A stretch of 64,000 nucleotides of DNA from Candidatus Butyricimonas faecavium. Lineage in GTDB: Bacteria; Bacteroidota; Bacteroidia; Bacteroidales; Marinifilaceae. The translations under genes were made by a program, and so were the position numbers. Below are positions 9,851-19,757 of the stretch, one piece after another. The notes below the pieces were generated by a model. The model did not search any database, had not been told where the DNA came from, and saw only the letters and a list, made by a program, of their open reading frames with translations. The stretch lies in the NCBI GenBank assembly GCA_944321125.1, contig CALUKD010000001.1:277733-341732 (forward strand), read 5' to 3'. How positions within the stretch are numbered: the first letter of the stretch is position 1; every line of letters begins with the position of its first letter.

Positions 9851-10780
9851 CTATTTTCTTACTTTACCGGATAATTGTGCAAAAATCCGATCCAAACTAC
9901 ATCTTTCCACTAAAAGTTCTTTCAAATCCCAATTATTTACCACACTCTCTTCAATGTATTTTTCCGTGATATTATTATCTTCCTTGAAAAATATTCTAAA
10001 ACGTTTTTCTGATAACTCTTCAACTCCTTTATTTGGAGCTAATTGAGATAAAACTTCTTTACCCGGAGAATTATTTAACTCGATAATAAAACTATCAGGT
10101 GCTATATAATTATCAAAATCTTCCATTGAACCGGAAAATACCAAATGACCATTATCTATCATTTTTATATCATTACATATCGCTTGAACTTCAGATAAAA
10201 TATGAGTGGACAATAATACAGAATGTTCTTCCGCAATCTCTCGAATCAGATTACGAATATCCACAATTTGATTCGGGTCCAATCCATTCGTTGGCTCATC
10301 CAACACCACAAAGCTTGGATTATGAACGATAGCCTGTGCAATACCGACCCGCTGTTGGTAACCTCCGGAAAGATTTTTGATCAAACGATCACGAAAATGC
10401 GTGATTGAACAACGTTCCAAAGCTATAGCAACAGCCTTATTCACTTCTGATTTATCCATCAAACGTAAAAATGCTGCATTCCGCAAATATTCCTCTACCG
10501 TCAAATCTGTATACAAAGGAGGCTGTTGAGGTAAAAAACCAATATACCGTTTAGCCTCAACCGGATTCTCCCGTAAATTAATACCGTTAATAAAAACCTC
10601 TCCCTCTGTCTGGTTTAATACCCCACAAATAATATTCATCGTGGTTGATTTTCCCGCACCATTCGACCCCAACAAACCCATCACTCCTTTTTTAGTTATA
10701 TCAAAACTAATATCTTTTATCGCCCACTGCACACTATAGCGATGAGACAGATTTTTTACTGATACAATCGAACTACCCAT
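9851..10780 (-). CDS. ABC transporter ATPase, GldA/CcmA type (copy B)
   Basis: Nucleotide-binding subunit with Walker A GSNGAGKSTT, signature LSGGYQQRVGIAQ, Walker B FVVLDEPTNGLDP and H-loop STHIL, then a C-terminal extension ending near FAQLSGKVRK. The ATG at 10780 aligns with the paralogue's start; an in-frame ATG at 10792 would add MKIN. It is first in the four-gene ABC run and 7 bp from its permease, so translation is probably coupled. I found no TTTG/TAnnTTTG promoter in the 130 bases upstream. The run may therefore be read partly from import locus 1, past the hairpin at 10846-10876. Confidence 0.9.
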   Translation of the reverse strand: MGSSIVSVKNLSHRYSVQWAIKDISFDITKKGVMGLLGSNGAGKSTTMNIICGVLNQTEGEVFINGINLRENPVEAKRYIGFLPQQPPLYTDLTVEEYLRNAAFLRLMDKSEVNKAVAIALERCSITHFRDRLIKNLSGGYQQRVGIAQAIVHNPSFVVLDEPTNGLDPNQIVDIRNLIREIAEEHSVLLSTHILSEVQAICNDIKMIDNGHLVFSGSMEDFDNYIAPDSFIIELNNSPGKEVLSQLAPNKGVEELSEKRFRIFFKEDNNITEKYIEESVVNNWDLKELLVERCSLDRIFAQLSGKVRK

Positions 10781-10845
10781 ATTAATTTTCATTTGTAATC
10801 CACTTAATATATATAAAACAGCGACCTAAACATACAATTCATTAC

Positions 10846-10876
10846 ACCTTGCAGACATTTCTCTTGTCTGCAAGGT
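10846..10876 (-). terminator. Hairpin after import locus 1 (possible terminator or attenuator)
   Basis: A 12-bp inverted repeat (ACCTTGCAGACA / TGTCTGCAAGGT) with a 7-base loop, 37 bases past the stop of the PKD-like gene. On the - strand the tail is only moderately T-rich (GTAATGAATTG), so termination may be partial. It separates the import locus from the ABC cluster. Confidence 0.55.
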
Positions 10877-10912
10877 TTATAAACTCCATAATACCCTATT
10901 ATCTACCTACTA

Positions 10913-12523
10913 TTAATAATTCCAATGATCCAACTGCTTATATTGAATATCTACAATACGCCCCATACGTTCTTCTTCTGGATAAGTCGCACCATTTTTA
11001 GGGTAAAGAACTTTCTCTTCCTCGGAAAGATTTTTAGCACCATAAATAAATAGTATGTAAAACTCACCATTTTCCAACCCTACAGCCATATGAGCACCAG
11101 AATAGGTTTCAGACTCAGCATTCATCGCTGTAATATTAGCGTTAAAACTCTTGTAAAGAACTGCAGGATTTTGCATATTATTAAAGTCCATATAATAAAC
11201 ATCTTTACCAACAGCAAAGAATATATATTCTGGACCACTCAACGGCATTGTAGAAACAGTCGGAATTCCAGGTAAACCAATCACCTCATCCTTATAAATT
11301 TTTACAATTGTAGGTCTACCACCACTTCCCTCAAATTTTATTCGCTCTAAGAATATCTTACCTGTTGCCTCCTCTTTCAATAGCAAGGCAACACCATAAT
11401 TCGGATATCCATACCCAAACATTGTTCCTTTCAAGAATTCATACCCCTCCATATTATCTAAAGGAATAATTGCATTAATATCATCATTCTCACCACAAGC
11501 TGGTAACTTACTTACTCTACCAGCATCTAATAAATCCGAATCCCAATTTGTTCCTCCATTAGTCACGTAAAGTAATCGCTTATTTTCTCCATCATAAACA
11601 AAGTTATACCCTGTACGATTCGACCTATAATATCCTCGTATCACTGTACAATTCCGTAATGGTTCGGTTTCATTCTCACAACGTAACGGTGTATGTAAGA
11701 AATAATCCGAGTTAAAGACGGTACTTGTCATTTTCAATCGGGAATATAATCTCCCTTCTTGATCTGCCAAAACATCTACCCAATCCATAAAAGTTCCGGG
11801 ATAAAGTACAACTCCTTCCGGATATACTCCTCCATCAAAAGCTTCTGCCATATCGATTTCCTTTTCAAAAGTCACCCCACTTAAATCCACCGCTCCACTC
11901 TCTTGAAAAACACAAACATTACCAACAACACTCTCATTCCAGTCAATCTGTTCCCTAAAATGCTCCTGTAAAGCAATTGGACCAGATCCTAATTCAGCTC
12001 CATTATTTGCCATCCCATAAACATCCAATGTCAACCGCGATGCAATAATTGTATCAACATCCTCGTCATACTCCAACATATTAAAATAGGATAATTGTGA
12101 TTTTCCATCCACATCCGACAAAATCATCCACGAGCGATAATTTTCATAAACTCCAACCACATCCAAAGTCACACGTTCCATGTAAACAACTCCTGTTTGC
12201 TTGTCTGTTACCTCCAAAGAAATATTACCACGTTGTACGACTTCATCAATTTCCCATCTAAATGTAGGCTGGTTCCAACCTTCACGAGTTTCATCATTCA
12301 ACTTCCACAAATACGAGTACCGATCAGGGGTTTGACTTAAATCTATATTAAAAGTTGGCTTCAATTCCAACACTTCTCCGAATGTTTTCGAATAATACCC
12401 ATCACCATCAAATGAGATTTTTATTTCATCGATATCTTTATAATCATAATTTCCTTTATCATCATAACAAGCGGTCAAGAAGACTACGGAAAAACAATAA
12501 AAGTACAATATATATTTTTTCAT
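10913..12523 (-). CDS. PKD-like surface lipoprotein of import locus 1
   Basis: 536 residues. The signal peptide ends in a lipobox (FLTAC), and the cysteine is followed by YDDKGNYDYKD, an acidic stretch like Bacteroidetes lipoprotein export signals. The layout fits the PKD-like lipoprotein family found last in SusCD-DUF4843 operons: an N-terminal PKD/Ig-like domain (about 30-130), then a longer C-terminal region of beta strands that may be propeller-like. Its likely role is surface binding of the imported substrate or a scaffold for SusCD; this is inferred from operon position. A counterpart sits in locus 3 (55069-56565). It lies 18 bp downstream of the DUF4843 gene. No catalytic motif is seen. 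Confidence 0.75.
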   Translation of the reverse strand: MKKYILYFYCFSVVFLTACYDDKGNYDYKDIDEIKISFDGDGYYSKTFGEVLELKPTFNIDLSQTPDRYSYLWKLNDETREGWNQPTFRWEIDEVVQRGNISLEVTDKQTGVVYMERVTLDVVGVYENYRSWMILSDVDGKSQLSYFNMLEYDEDVDTIIASRLTLDVYGMANNGAELGSGPIALQEHFREQIDWNESVVGNVCVFQESGAVDLSGVTFEKEIDMAEAFDGGVYPEGVVLYPGTFMDWVDVLADQEGRLYSRLKMTSTVFNSDYFLHTPLRCENETEPLRNCTVIRGYYRSNRTGYNFVYDGENKRLLYVTNGGTNWDSDLLDAGRVSKLPACGENDDINAIIPLDNMEGYEFLKGTMFGYGYPNYGVALLLKEEATGKIFLERIKFEGSGGRPTIVKIYKDEVIGLPGIPTVSTMPLSGPEYIFFAVGKDVYYMDFNNMQNPAVLYKSFNANITAMNAESETYSGAHMAVGLENGEFYILFIYGAKNLSEEEKVLYPKNGATYPEEERMGRIVDIQYKQLDHWNY

Positions 12524-12541
12524 AACTCACCAAATTACATG

Positions 12542-13258
12542 TTAATAGATGGGTATCACCATTGCATCGCCATTCGCCTCAGTAATTCCATGTTGCCGAA
12601 TATAATCTTTAGTATTCAAGGCAATCTTACGCCTAGCCGTGATATCCAAACCTTCAAATGTTGTGAATCCCTCATTCGCCGCAACAATCGTTTCTAACTT
12701 TTCATACGAATAGGGCCCCAAAAATGCCAATTCAACCTCATCCGTCCACCACAATGGCTTCACTTTCATATCATTAAAACGAACCCTTACATCCGTATAA
12801 CCCATATACCCTAAATCAAAATTTTCATTTTCAACCAAACGCAAAGTCAGATAAACCTGTTTGTCTTTTAATGCCGGAGTTTTATGCAATACCACAGTCA
12901 ATGAATCGGAAGATCGTCCTTTCCGGAAAATAGGGTCTTTAATCGTATATTGGTCCTCCGTAGCTGTTGTCAACGAATCGACAACAATCACTCGATACGC
13001 CATATCTTCCTCCAACAAATTTCCGATCAAATTTATTTTAAACCGATGTTCCAAATCTTCTATCCCCACATAATGAGAAAAAGAATATTGCACCGTATCT
13101 AAGCGGATATTGTTAGTTCCAACTTGTTCCCAACGTTCAAAAAACAACGCTCGATCCGCCTCGTAAGAAAATACTTCCTGTTTATCACAACTTTGCAATA
13201 GCATCATTAGACACAAACCTCCCAACAACACTTTTCCTATAATATGCTTATTTTTCAT
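12542..13258 (-). CDS. DUF4843-type surface lipoprotein of import locus 1
   Basis: About 238 residues starting MKNKHIIGKVLLGG, with lipobox LQSC followed by DKQE. The frame can be extended upstream to 13309, but that would overlap the susD stop. The ATG at 13258 is preceded by a strong Shine-Dalgarno sequence, so it is the likely start. The protein matches the DUF4843 pattern: a beta-rich N-terminal half with the 'F..Y.G....D..F.I...G' style and a C-terminal helical tail. Such proteins accompany SusC/SusD pairs lacking glycan enzymes; their role is unknown. It lies 13 bp downstream of susD. The locus 3 equivalent is at 56584-57357. Confidence 0.75.
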   Translation of the reverse strand: MKNKHIIGKVLLGGLCLMMLLQSCDKQEVFSYEADRALFFERWEQVGTNNIRLDTVQYSFSHYVGIEDLEHRFKINLIGNLLEEDMAYRVIVVDSLTTATEDQYTIKDPIFRKGRSSDSLTVVLHKTPALKDKQVYLTLRLVENENFDLGYMGYTDVRVRFNDMKVKPLWWTDEVELAFLGPYSYEKLETIVAANEGFTTFEGLDITARRKIALNTKDYIRQHGITEANGDAMVIPIY

Positions 13259-13262
13259 AATC

Positions 13263-13269
13263 ACCTCCT
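13263..13269 (-). promoter_or_regulatory. Strong Shine-Dalgarno for the DUF4843 gene
   Basis: AGGAGGT on the - strand, four bases (GATT) before the ATG at 13258. It decides the start codon over the upstream in-frame alternatives. Near-perfect Shine-Dalgarno sequences are unusual in Bacteroidetes, and the corresponding gene in locus 3 lacks one. Confidence 0.7.
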
Positions 13270-13271
13270 CA

Positions 13272-14810
13272 TTAATTAATATTTTCACTATCTGGTTTCG
13301 GAAAAACAAAGGACTCTGGATTCATCCCTGATCTTAAACTTTCTCCATACTTCTTATAATAAAAGAATGTCTGCCCTTCCTGAAAGAACTCGCGTCTCAC
13401 CTCTCCCAAAAGCCGAGCCTTGAAAGTCTCCATATCAACAATACCTAAATCCACATCCCCTTTACAATTTCTCCCCACACGTACCAATTTCAAATAATTT
13501 GCAGCTTGTCCGAAATCTCCTAAAGAAGCATAATATTCCGCTAAAATAAAATGCATCTCACTCAAGCGCATCATCGGAACCATATCCTCGATTTTCGATA
13601 CCAAATCTTTTTCCGAATTCGGACGGATATTCTTCAACGGCATACTTGCTGGATAAAAATCATCTGTTGTTTTAATCAATTTCAAACGAAAATCACCACC
13701 ATCAGCAAGATCATAATTCCAAACTTCATCATATTTAGCCAAAGACAAGCAAGAATTACTAGTTGATTCAGAATATTCACTGTAATCCTGTTGTAGTAAC
13801 GGGTATGATAAACAGAATATTAAATCCTGGGTACATTTCCGATCATAATCCAAACGACTATCCCAACCATTTTCCGTGTATTGCAATGCCAAATATCCTT
13901 CTGCCCATTTGAAATCAACCACTTCTTGAGCATTTTTAGCCGCTGCTGCTAACTTTTCTCCTCCCCAATAATTATACACACGCGCCAATAAACCGGTCAC
14001 AGCCATAGCATTGATTCGATAACCACGGTAATGATAGAAAGGTAAACTTATCACCTCTGATCCGTCCTCAGCAGAAGAAAGGGCGTAGGTATCAAAACGA
14101 TACTGTGCACCCAAAGCTTGCCGGTGAGCTAAATCCAATGTATCATAAGCCATAATCATTTCTTTCGCCATTAAAAGATCAGCTTCTATTTTCTCTAACG
14201 TCTCTTCCACGGTCAATGCAGCTTGTCCTCCATAATACGGGAATTCAGTCACATAAGGAATATATATACCGGCAGGATTAGTTACTAATGCCGGAGCAAA
14301 CAAACGCAATAAATCAAAATGAATCAATGCCCTGGCAGCCAATGCCTCTCCTTTTATCATCTGGCGTTCCACCTCCCCTGCACGAAAATCTTCCGTTTTT
14401 AAATCATCAATATGATTAATAATATTATTACAATTGGCTATTGTATTATACCCCTTTGCCCAAATATCTCCAATGGCATTTTTTATATCTTCATTTGCAT
14501 CATAATCAAACTTCGTACCTTGGTAATAATAATGATACTGAGTAATACAGGACTCCCACGTATTATCCTCTCCATATATTCTATACACCTGCCCCATGGC
14601 ATCAATCAACCCAAAAGTCAATTCTCGTCCATATAAAGAAGTACTTGCCATTTGCTGATACACACCGTTCAAAGCATTTTGAAATCCTGTGGCTTCTTTA
14701 AATAAATCTTCTTCTTCCACTGTGTCTTCAGGAGAAACATCCAACCAGTCGGTACATGCCGATAAGAACAAGCCACACGTCAATAAAATCAATATATTTA
14801 TCTTTTTCAT
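13272..14810 (-). CDS. SusD/RagB-family surface lipoprotein (locus 1)
   Basis: About 512 residues starting MKKINILILL, with lipobox FLSAC then TDWLDVSPEDTVEEEDLF, the standard SusD N-terminus. It has the family's TPR-like helices ('F..ALNGVYQQM' near residue 45, 'GEALAARALIHFDLLRLFA' in the middle) and a C-terminal 'RREFFQEGQTFFYYKKYG' block near the end. SusD proteins form the lid over a SusC barrel and bind the substrate before import. An ATG at 14828 overlaps the susC stop by one base and is an alternative start. The gene directly follows susC, as expected. No substrate can be inferred from sequence. Confidence 0.93.
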   Translation of the reverse strand: MKKINILILLTCGLFLSACTDWLDVSPEDTVEEEDLFKEATGFQNALNGVYQQMASTSLYGRELTFGLIDAMGQVYRIYGEDNTWESCITQYHYYYQGTKFDYDANEDIKNAIGDIWAKGYNTIANCNNIINHIDDLKTEDFRAGEVERQMIKGEALAARALIHFDLLRLFAPALVTNPAGIYIPYVTEFPYYGGQAALTVEETLEKIEADLLMAKEMIMAYDTLDLAHRQALGAQYRFDTYALSSAEDGSEVISLPFYHYRGYRINAMAVTGLLARVYNYWGGEKLAAAAKNAQEVVDFKWAEGYLALQYTENGWDSRLDYDRKCTQDLIFCLSYPLLQQDYSEYSESTSNSCLSLAKYDEVWNYDLADGGDFRLKLIKTTDDFYPASMPLKNIRPNSEKDLVSKIEDMVPMMRLSEMHFILAEYYASLGDFGQAANYLKLVRVGRNCKGDVDLGIVDMETFKARLLGEVRREFFQEGQTFFYYKKYGESLRSGMNPESFVFPKPDSENIN

Positions 14811-14827
14811 ATCTCTAGTTTTTTTCA

Positions 14828-17800
14828 TTATAATGAAACTTTGATAGAGAACGTCACCGTACGAGCGAAAGGATAACTCGTTCCTCTCTCCTGTTTCACA
14901 CTGGAAAGATGCAAAATGTCGTTCATACCGAAGCTAAAACGCAACATACTCAAATTCAATTTATTTGTAATATTGGACGGTAAATCATACCCCAATTCCA
15001 AAGAGTTCCAAGATAACATATTGTAATCCTGAACAAAACGAGAAGTCGGCTTTGTTTGCTCCACAACGTCTCGCCCTACAACCAAACTTTTATATTTTGC
15101 CTTATCACCTGGTTTTGTCCACCGACTGGTTAACACTCGCTCGTCCACATTATCCGTATAAACATTTACATTTTCCACTTTATCCACCAATGTTTGGTTA
15201 TAACGTTGTCCTCCGGCTTCATACATGAAATTCGTAAACAAACTAAATTGTTTATAAACGATATTGAAACCGAAAGTTCCTTGTGCTTTGGGCTCTGACG
15301 TTCCTAAAGCAACTTGATCCGAAGCGGACCAAACTTTTGTCAATTGGCCATTACGACTTACAAATACTTCCTGACCATCAGCAGGATTAATACCTAACGA
15401 ACGAACTCCAAAAATAGAATTCAAAGAACCTCCCTCCACATATTGCAAGAAAGGTTGCGATTGCAACGCTCTATCCGGATCATCATAAGCCAATTGTTCC
15501 GAGAACATTTCTTGCACACGTTCATTATAAGCACGCAAACTCTCTGAAATTTTTTCTATCCGGTTCTTGTTGTGCGCCAAATTAAAGTTAAAGATAACAG
15601 ACCAATCCTTTCTCTGATAAGCAGTCACTCGCACATCAAACTCGTACCCCTTATTCGAAACCTCACCCACATTGTCTCGATAAGAAGTAAAACCAGTAGA
15701 AGTAGGTACTGTCACGTCATTTACCAAGTCAATTGTACGCTTATCATAATAAGATCCCTTCACATACAACAAATCATCAAATAATGACAACTCTGCTCCA
15801 ATATCAAATGTATTGGTTGTCTCCCAAGTTAAATCCTTATTTCCCAGTGCTTTCAACCTAGTGCTCAACCCCGTTTTATACCATTCATCCGTTACGATAT
15901 CATAAGTAGACCGAGCAGCATAAGCTGGAAAATTCGCCTTACCAATTTGCCCGTAAGAAGCACGAAGTTTTAATTGATTAACAAACCCCAACGATTGGAT
16001 GAAATCATATTTATGTAAGTTTATTCCTAACCCAAATGACCAAAAAGGTGCAAAACGCTGATCAGACCCAAATGTCGAGGAACCATCCATACGGATAGAA
16101 GCATCCAAAAGATAAATATCTTTATACGAATAGTTCAATGAAAACAAGAATCCTACTAAACGTTTAGTACTTTCACTAAAACGGGTCTTTTGATACATTT
16201 CTTTAGCATATTCCGGAGATGAAAGTACACCGGATGGAAAACCTATATAGGTTGCACTATTCGCTTTAGATTTATCCTCTTGCACGGAAATTCCTGCCAA
16301 AGCATTTATCATATGGCTATTCAAAACCTTATTGAATGACAATGTGGCATTCATATCCACACTAAAACTATTGTCATTATCCAAATACAATGTTCCTGAA
16401 TTCAAATTTTCCAAAGACAAGATATTTAAATTACCTGACTGGTGCGATAATGGATCATAAAAACGTTCAGTATTACCTATTGTCTTAGTCAAACTCAACT
16501 GACCTTTTAATAATAATCCGTCAATAATATTCCAATTAACCGACAAATTATTGATAAATTCCTCAGAACTTCCCTTATTAAAATTATTCAAACTCGGTTC
16601 ATACATCGGATTCACTCTCCGACTATCAGAACCCTTTCCCCAATATTTCATCGTCGGATTATACACACCATTTTCGTCTTTATATGTATCATAAGGTAAT
16701 TGCTTGGCAAAATCAGCAAAATTTCCGTAAGGAGATTCCTCCGTACGTACACGCTGATAGGTCACCGTATTTTTTACCAAAAATGTTTTATAATTATATG
16801 ATAAAGAAACTCCGGCTCCCATACGATCACGCAAAGATCCTTTCATCACACCATCTTGATTAGCATATTGTAATTCTATACCGAAACGCACGCTCTCGCT
16901 ACCTCCATCAACATACAGACTATGAGAATGATTGAATACCGTCTGTAATGGTTTTGCCAACCAATAAGTGTCCACTCCTTTCACGACATTCGCTAATTTA
17001 CTATTATATTCTTTATCCAAAGTATACTTATCCGTGTAGCCATCATCATTCGTGGCAAAATCATAACATCCCGCCAAACGCTCTACTTCCAATTTTTCTT
17101 TGGCATTCAATAAACGGTAATCCGTCAAATCTGGAAACGTAATATCACCCACGAAACTATAATCAACGTTCAACTTACCGGCTTTAGGAGGAATTGTAGT
17201 AATTACTACCACTCCATTAGCTGCACGCGATCCGTAAAGAGCTGTTGCAGTAGCATCTTTCAAAATGGTGATCGACTCGATTCGATTCGGGTCCATATCA
17301 TACAACTTACTCACACTCACCTCGAAACCATCCATAATAAATGTCGGGAGATTCGGGTTGTCTACCAAGTTCGATTTCGACAAAGCGTCCCTGTCTAACT
17401 GTTTCACCCCTAATCCGGATTCTCCACGAATATATACCTCAGGTAAAGCATTGGGATCTGATCCCCAACGATTATTCTCTTTAATTCGGAAAGAAGGATC
17501 GAACGTTTGCAAGGCTTTAATGACATTCGTCTTCGACACTTTAAGTAAATCCTCTTTTTTCACAGTGACAGCATTACCCGTAAAACTTGAATTCCGAATA
17601 TTCATAAACCCGGTCACGACAACATCATCCAACGTCGCCACATCTTCCTCCATCACCACATTAATCGTATCCTTCCCCGCATATACGATCTCTTGTGTTT
17701 TCATACCTATAAAAGAATATACGAGAGAAAACTTTTTCGGAGCATTCGGTATCGAAAGCTGATACATCCCCTCAACATTTGTCGCAGTACCTATTGTAAA

Positions 17801-18241
17801 CCCTTTCAATTGCACAGTAACACCGGGTAAAGGTTTCTTCTTCTTATCAACCACTTTTCCAACAATACGAATAATTTTTGCCTGTTGTTCTGCCATCTCT
17901 CTAACAATATACACCCCTCCCTCCTTAAAAAATTCAAACCGAGTATCCTTTAAGACCTGTCTCAACGCCTCGGCAATATCCATATCAGTAATTTTTATCC
18001 CTTGACATTGAACCTGTTTTGTTTTACCAGCATCATAAAGAATCCGTACTCCCGACTGATCTTTTATTTGCCGCAACACCTCATTCAGCGTCCCTGCTTT
18101 TACTGTAAGAGTAATTTTTTGAGTAAAAGCATTCACTGAAGTAAAGAAAAAGAATACTAAAAATAGAGTCAATTTCATCACTAAAAAAATTTTTTTGACA
18201 TAACGAGAATTCTCCCACACGTCAGGTGGATTTTTTTTCAT
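14828..18241 (-). CDS. SusC/RagA TonB-dependent outer-membrane transporter with STN domain (locus 1)
   Basis: 1137 residues. Domains in order: an extended signal region (basic start, then LTLFLVFFFFTSVNAFTQ), STN/secretin-TonB signalling domain (about 45-115), a carboxypeptidase-regulatory-like beta sandwich (about 124-205, IVGKVVDKKKKPLPGVTVQL), TonB plug (from about 210; SITILKDATATALYGSRAANG), then the beta barrel ending VTFSIKVSL. It imports a SusD-bound ligand using TonB energy. The STN domain implies signalling to the FecR encoded 83 bp upstream. The start context AAACAAAGTTATG is also found before susC of locus 3. A hairpin separates it from fecR. Confidence 0.95.
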   Translation of the reverse strand: MKKNPPDVWENSRYVKKIFLVMKLTLFLVFFFFTSVNAFTQKITLTVKAGTLNEVLRQIKDQSGVRILYDAGKTKQVQCQGIKITDMDIAEALRQVLKDTRFEFFKEGGVYIVREMAEQQAKIIRIVGKVVDKKKKPLPGVTVQLKGFTIGTATNVEGMYQLSIPNAPKKFSLVYSFIGMKTQEIVYAGKDTINVVMEEDVATLDDVVVTGFMNIRNSSFTGNAVTVKKEDLLKVSKTNVIKALQTFDPSFRIKENNRWGSDPNALPEVYIRGESGLGVKQLDRDALSKSNLVDNPNLPTFIMDGFEVSVSKLYDMDPNRIESITILKDATATALYGSRAANGVVVITTIPPKAGKLNVDYSFVGDITFPDLTDYRLLNAKEKLEVERLAGCYDFATNDDGYTDKYTLDKEYNSKLANVVKGVDTYWLAKPLQTVFNHSHSLYVDGGSESVRFGIELQYANQDGVMKGSLRDRMGAGVSLSYNYKTFLVKNTVTYQRVRTEESPYGNFADFAKQLPYDTYKDENGVYNPTMKYWGKGSDSRRVNPMYEPSLNNFNKGSSEEFINNLSVNWNIIDGLLLKGQLSLTKTIGNTERFYDPLSHQSGNLNILSLENLNSGTLYLDNDNSFSVDMNATLSFNKVLNSHMINALAGISVQEDKSKANSATYIGFPSGVLSSPEYAKEMYQKTRFSESTKRLVGFLFSLNYSYKDIYLLDASIRMDGSSTFGSDQRFAPFWSFGLGINLHKYDFIQSLGFVNQLKLRASYGQIGKANFPAYAARSTYDIVTDEWYKTGLSTRLKALGNKDLTWETTNTFDIGAELSLFDDLLYVKGSYYDKRTIDLVNDVTVPTSTGFTSYRDNVGEVSNKGYEFDVRVTAYQRKDWSVIFNFNLAHNKNRIEKISESLRAYNERVQEMFSEQLAYDDPDRALQSQPFLQYVEGGSLNSIFGVRSLGINPADGQEVFVSRNGQLTKVWSASDQVALGTSEPKAQGTFGFNIVYKQFSLFTNFMYEAGGQRYNQTLVDKVENVNVYTDNVDERVLTSRWTKPGDKAKYKSLVVGRDVVEQTKPTSRFVQDYNMLSWNSLELGYDLPSNITNKLNLSMLRFSFGMNDILHLSSVKQERGTSYPFARTVTFSIKVSL

Positions 18242-18279
18242 AACTTTGTTTTTGTTTAAAGGGTTTATAAACTCTAATT

Positions 18280-18325
18280 AAAGGATTTGATTCTATAGTT
18301 TGGTCGCTGGCGAATCGAATCCTTT
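18280..18325 (-). terminator. fecR-susC junction hairpin, locus 1 (attenuator or processing stem)
   Basis: A 14-bp inverted repeat (AAAGGATTTGATTC / GAATCGAATCCTTT, one G-T wobble) with an 18-base loop, abutting the fecR stop and 38 bases before the susC ATG. No U-run follows on the - strand, so partial termination or RNA processing is as likely as full termination. Confidence 0.6.
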
Positions 18326-19485
18326 TATTTTACTTTTCGTACATAAATAACTTTATCTTGAACTTCAAATTTCACATCTGTTCCTAATTCAAACAACCTT
18401 AATAATGGCTGTATGTCTGAATATTTATCCAATGTTCCCGACAATTCCAACTTCTTCAATTCCTCAGTCTCAAATTTTACCTGAAAATCATACCAACGAG
18501 CCAAAATATCCATAATCTCATCCAAACACTGTTCTTCAAAACAGAAAAGATTATCTTTCCAAGCCGTATATAGTCGTGTATTTACCTTCCGCACAATAGG
18601 CAAATTATCCCCTGCTTCGCAAATTAATTGTTCTCCTGGTTTTATTAACACTTTATCTTGGGAATTTTTTAAATAACAAATACTTCCTTCTTCAAGCGTT
18701 GCTACTATTGACTTCTTATTGTAAACAGAAACATTGAACGCCGTCCCTAAAACTTTTATATCTCCCATCGAAGTACTTACCACGAACGGATGAACAAAAT
18801 CTTTAGCTACATCAAAATAAGCCTCTCCTTTCAAATAAACTTTCCGCTCTTTCCCTGCAAAATGAACAGGGAAGCGCAACTCTGTTTCTGAATTCAACCA
18901 AACTAAAGTTCCATCCGCTAATGTTAAGTGAAATTCTCCTCCACGGGGAACACTCATCACATGATACGCTGGAACTTTCTCCATTTTCAAAGAATCAGTC
19001 CTCATGCCATAAACCACACCTCTTGAATCAATCTCCACAACACCCTCTTTTGTCTCAAGTTTTACCCGCAACGTATCATCCAAAACAAGCTTTCTCCCAT
19101 CCGCCAACTTCAGAATAGCCTTATTTGTCCCCGGCTGAAGAGTCGGAGTGATTTTCTCTACCAATTCGTAAGAATTTTTTTCCTGAGAAAGTTCCCCCTT
19201 ATACATAACAACTAATCCCACGATCAAAGCAAAAATGGCAGCAACACCACCCACACGTTTTATTATTTGCCTTTGGTTTCTCCGACGCAATTTTCTAAAA
19301 GCAGATTCTGCGTCAAATCGTCCCTGTTCTTTCCCTTTCGTCTGCAAATATTTCGGATCAAATAAACGTTTCGACACCCGACGCACAATAGGATGTTCCT
19401 CATCTACCGACGAAGTGAAATAATCTTCATCTAAATACATTTTGACTTTTTCAGACCACTCATATATTTGCTTCCACTTTTTCAT
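18325..19485 (-). CDS. FecR-family anti-sigma factor (locus 1)
   Basis: About 386 residues starting MKKWKQIYEWSEKV. An N-terminal cytoplasmic anti-sigma region is followed by a transmembrane helix near residue 80 (VAAIFALIVGLVVMY). The periplasmic FecR domain contains VPRGGEFHLTLADGT and KGEAYFDVAKD..HPF, and a C-terminal DUF4974 domain follows (LARWYDFQVKFE...LSGTLDKYSDIQPLL). FecR proteins hold an ECF sigma factor until the STN domain of the loaded transporter signals. An ATG at 19518 would extend the frame, but the upstream bases hold a leader element shared with the other fecR genes, so I chose 19485. Unusually, no sigma gene is adjacent; the nearest are at 30.5-31.7 kb. Confidence 0.9.
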   Translation of the reverse strand: MKKWKQIYEWSEKVKMYLDEDYFTSSVDEEHPIVRRVSKRLFDPKYLQTKGKEQGRFDAESAFRKLRRRNQRQIIKRVGGVAAIFALIVGLVVMYKGELSQEKNSYELVEKITPTLQPGTNKAILKLADGRKLVLDDTLRVKLETKEGVVEIDSRGVVYGMRTDSLKMEKVPAYHVMSVPRGGEFHLTLADGTLVWLNSETELRFPVHFAGKERKVYLKGEAYFDVAKDFVHPFVVSTSMGDIKVLGTAFNVSVYNKKSIVATLEEGSICYLKNSQDKVLIKPGEQLICEAGDNLPIVRKVNTRLYTAWKDNLFCFEEQCLDEIMDILARWYDFQVKFETEELKKLELSGTLDKYSDIQPLLRLFELGTDVKFEVQDKVIYVRKVK

Positions 19486-19522
19486 ATTTTTTATATATCT
19501 TTCATTAGTAGAACACATGATT

Positions 19523-19541
19523 CAAAAAAACGGGTGACAAA
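19523..19541 (-). promoter_or_regulatory. Conserved element upstream of fecR, locus 1
   Basis: On the - strand TTTGTCACCCGTTTTTTTG, 38 bases before the fecR start. A closely similar element occurs at the same distance before the other two fecR genes. It may be part of an ECF-dependent promoter or a leader RNA feature. Confidence 0.45.
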
Positions 19542-19757
19542 TATTTTCAAAAAAATAAATAAAATGCATGTATCACCACATGTTATCAGATGAAAAATAA
19601 TGCGTAGTTTTTTTTGAAAAACTTATATAAATTAATAAAAACACTTTTGAAAACAAGAAAAGTACCATTTGTCCCTATATTTCAAGTTCAAAATGATACT
19701 TTTCTAGATTAATAAGAATTAGCTAAAAACTCTATAATTAGCTAAAAAGAATTTTCT

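Noticed and set aside
4189..10780. The ABC cassettes as gliding-motility machinery
   Set aside because: Only GldA/F/G-like parts are present; no gldB-N, spr or other motility genes are in the window.
19658..19703. Hairpin AAAAGTACCA / TGATACTTTT after the thioredoxin genes as a terminator
   Set aside because: One mismatch, long 26-base loop and no good U-run; too weak to call.
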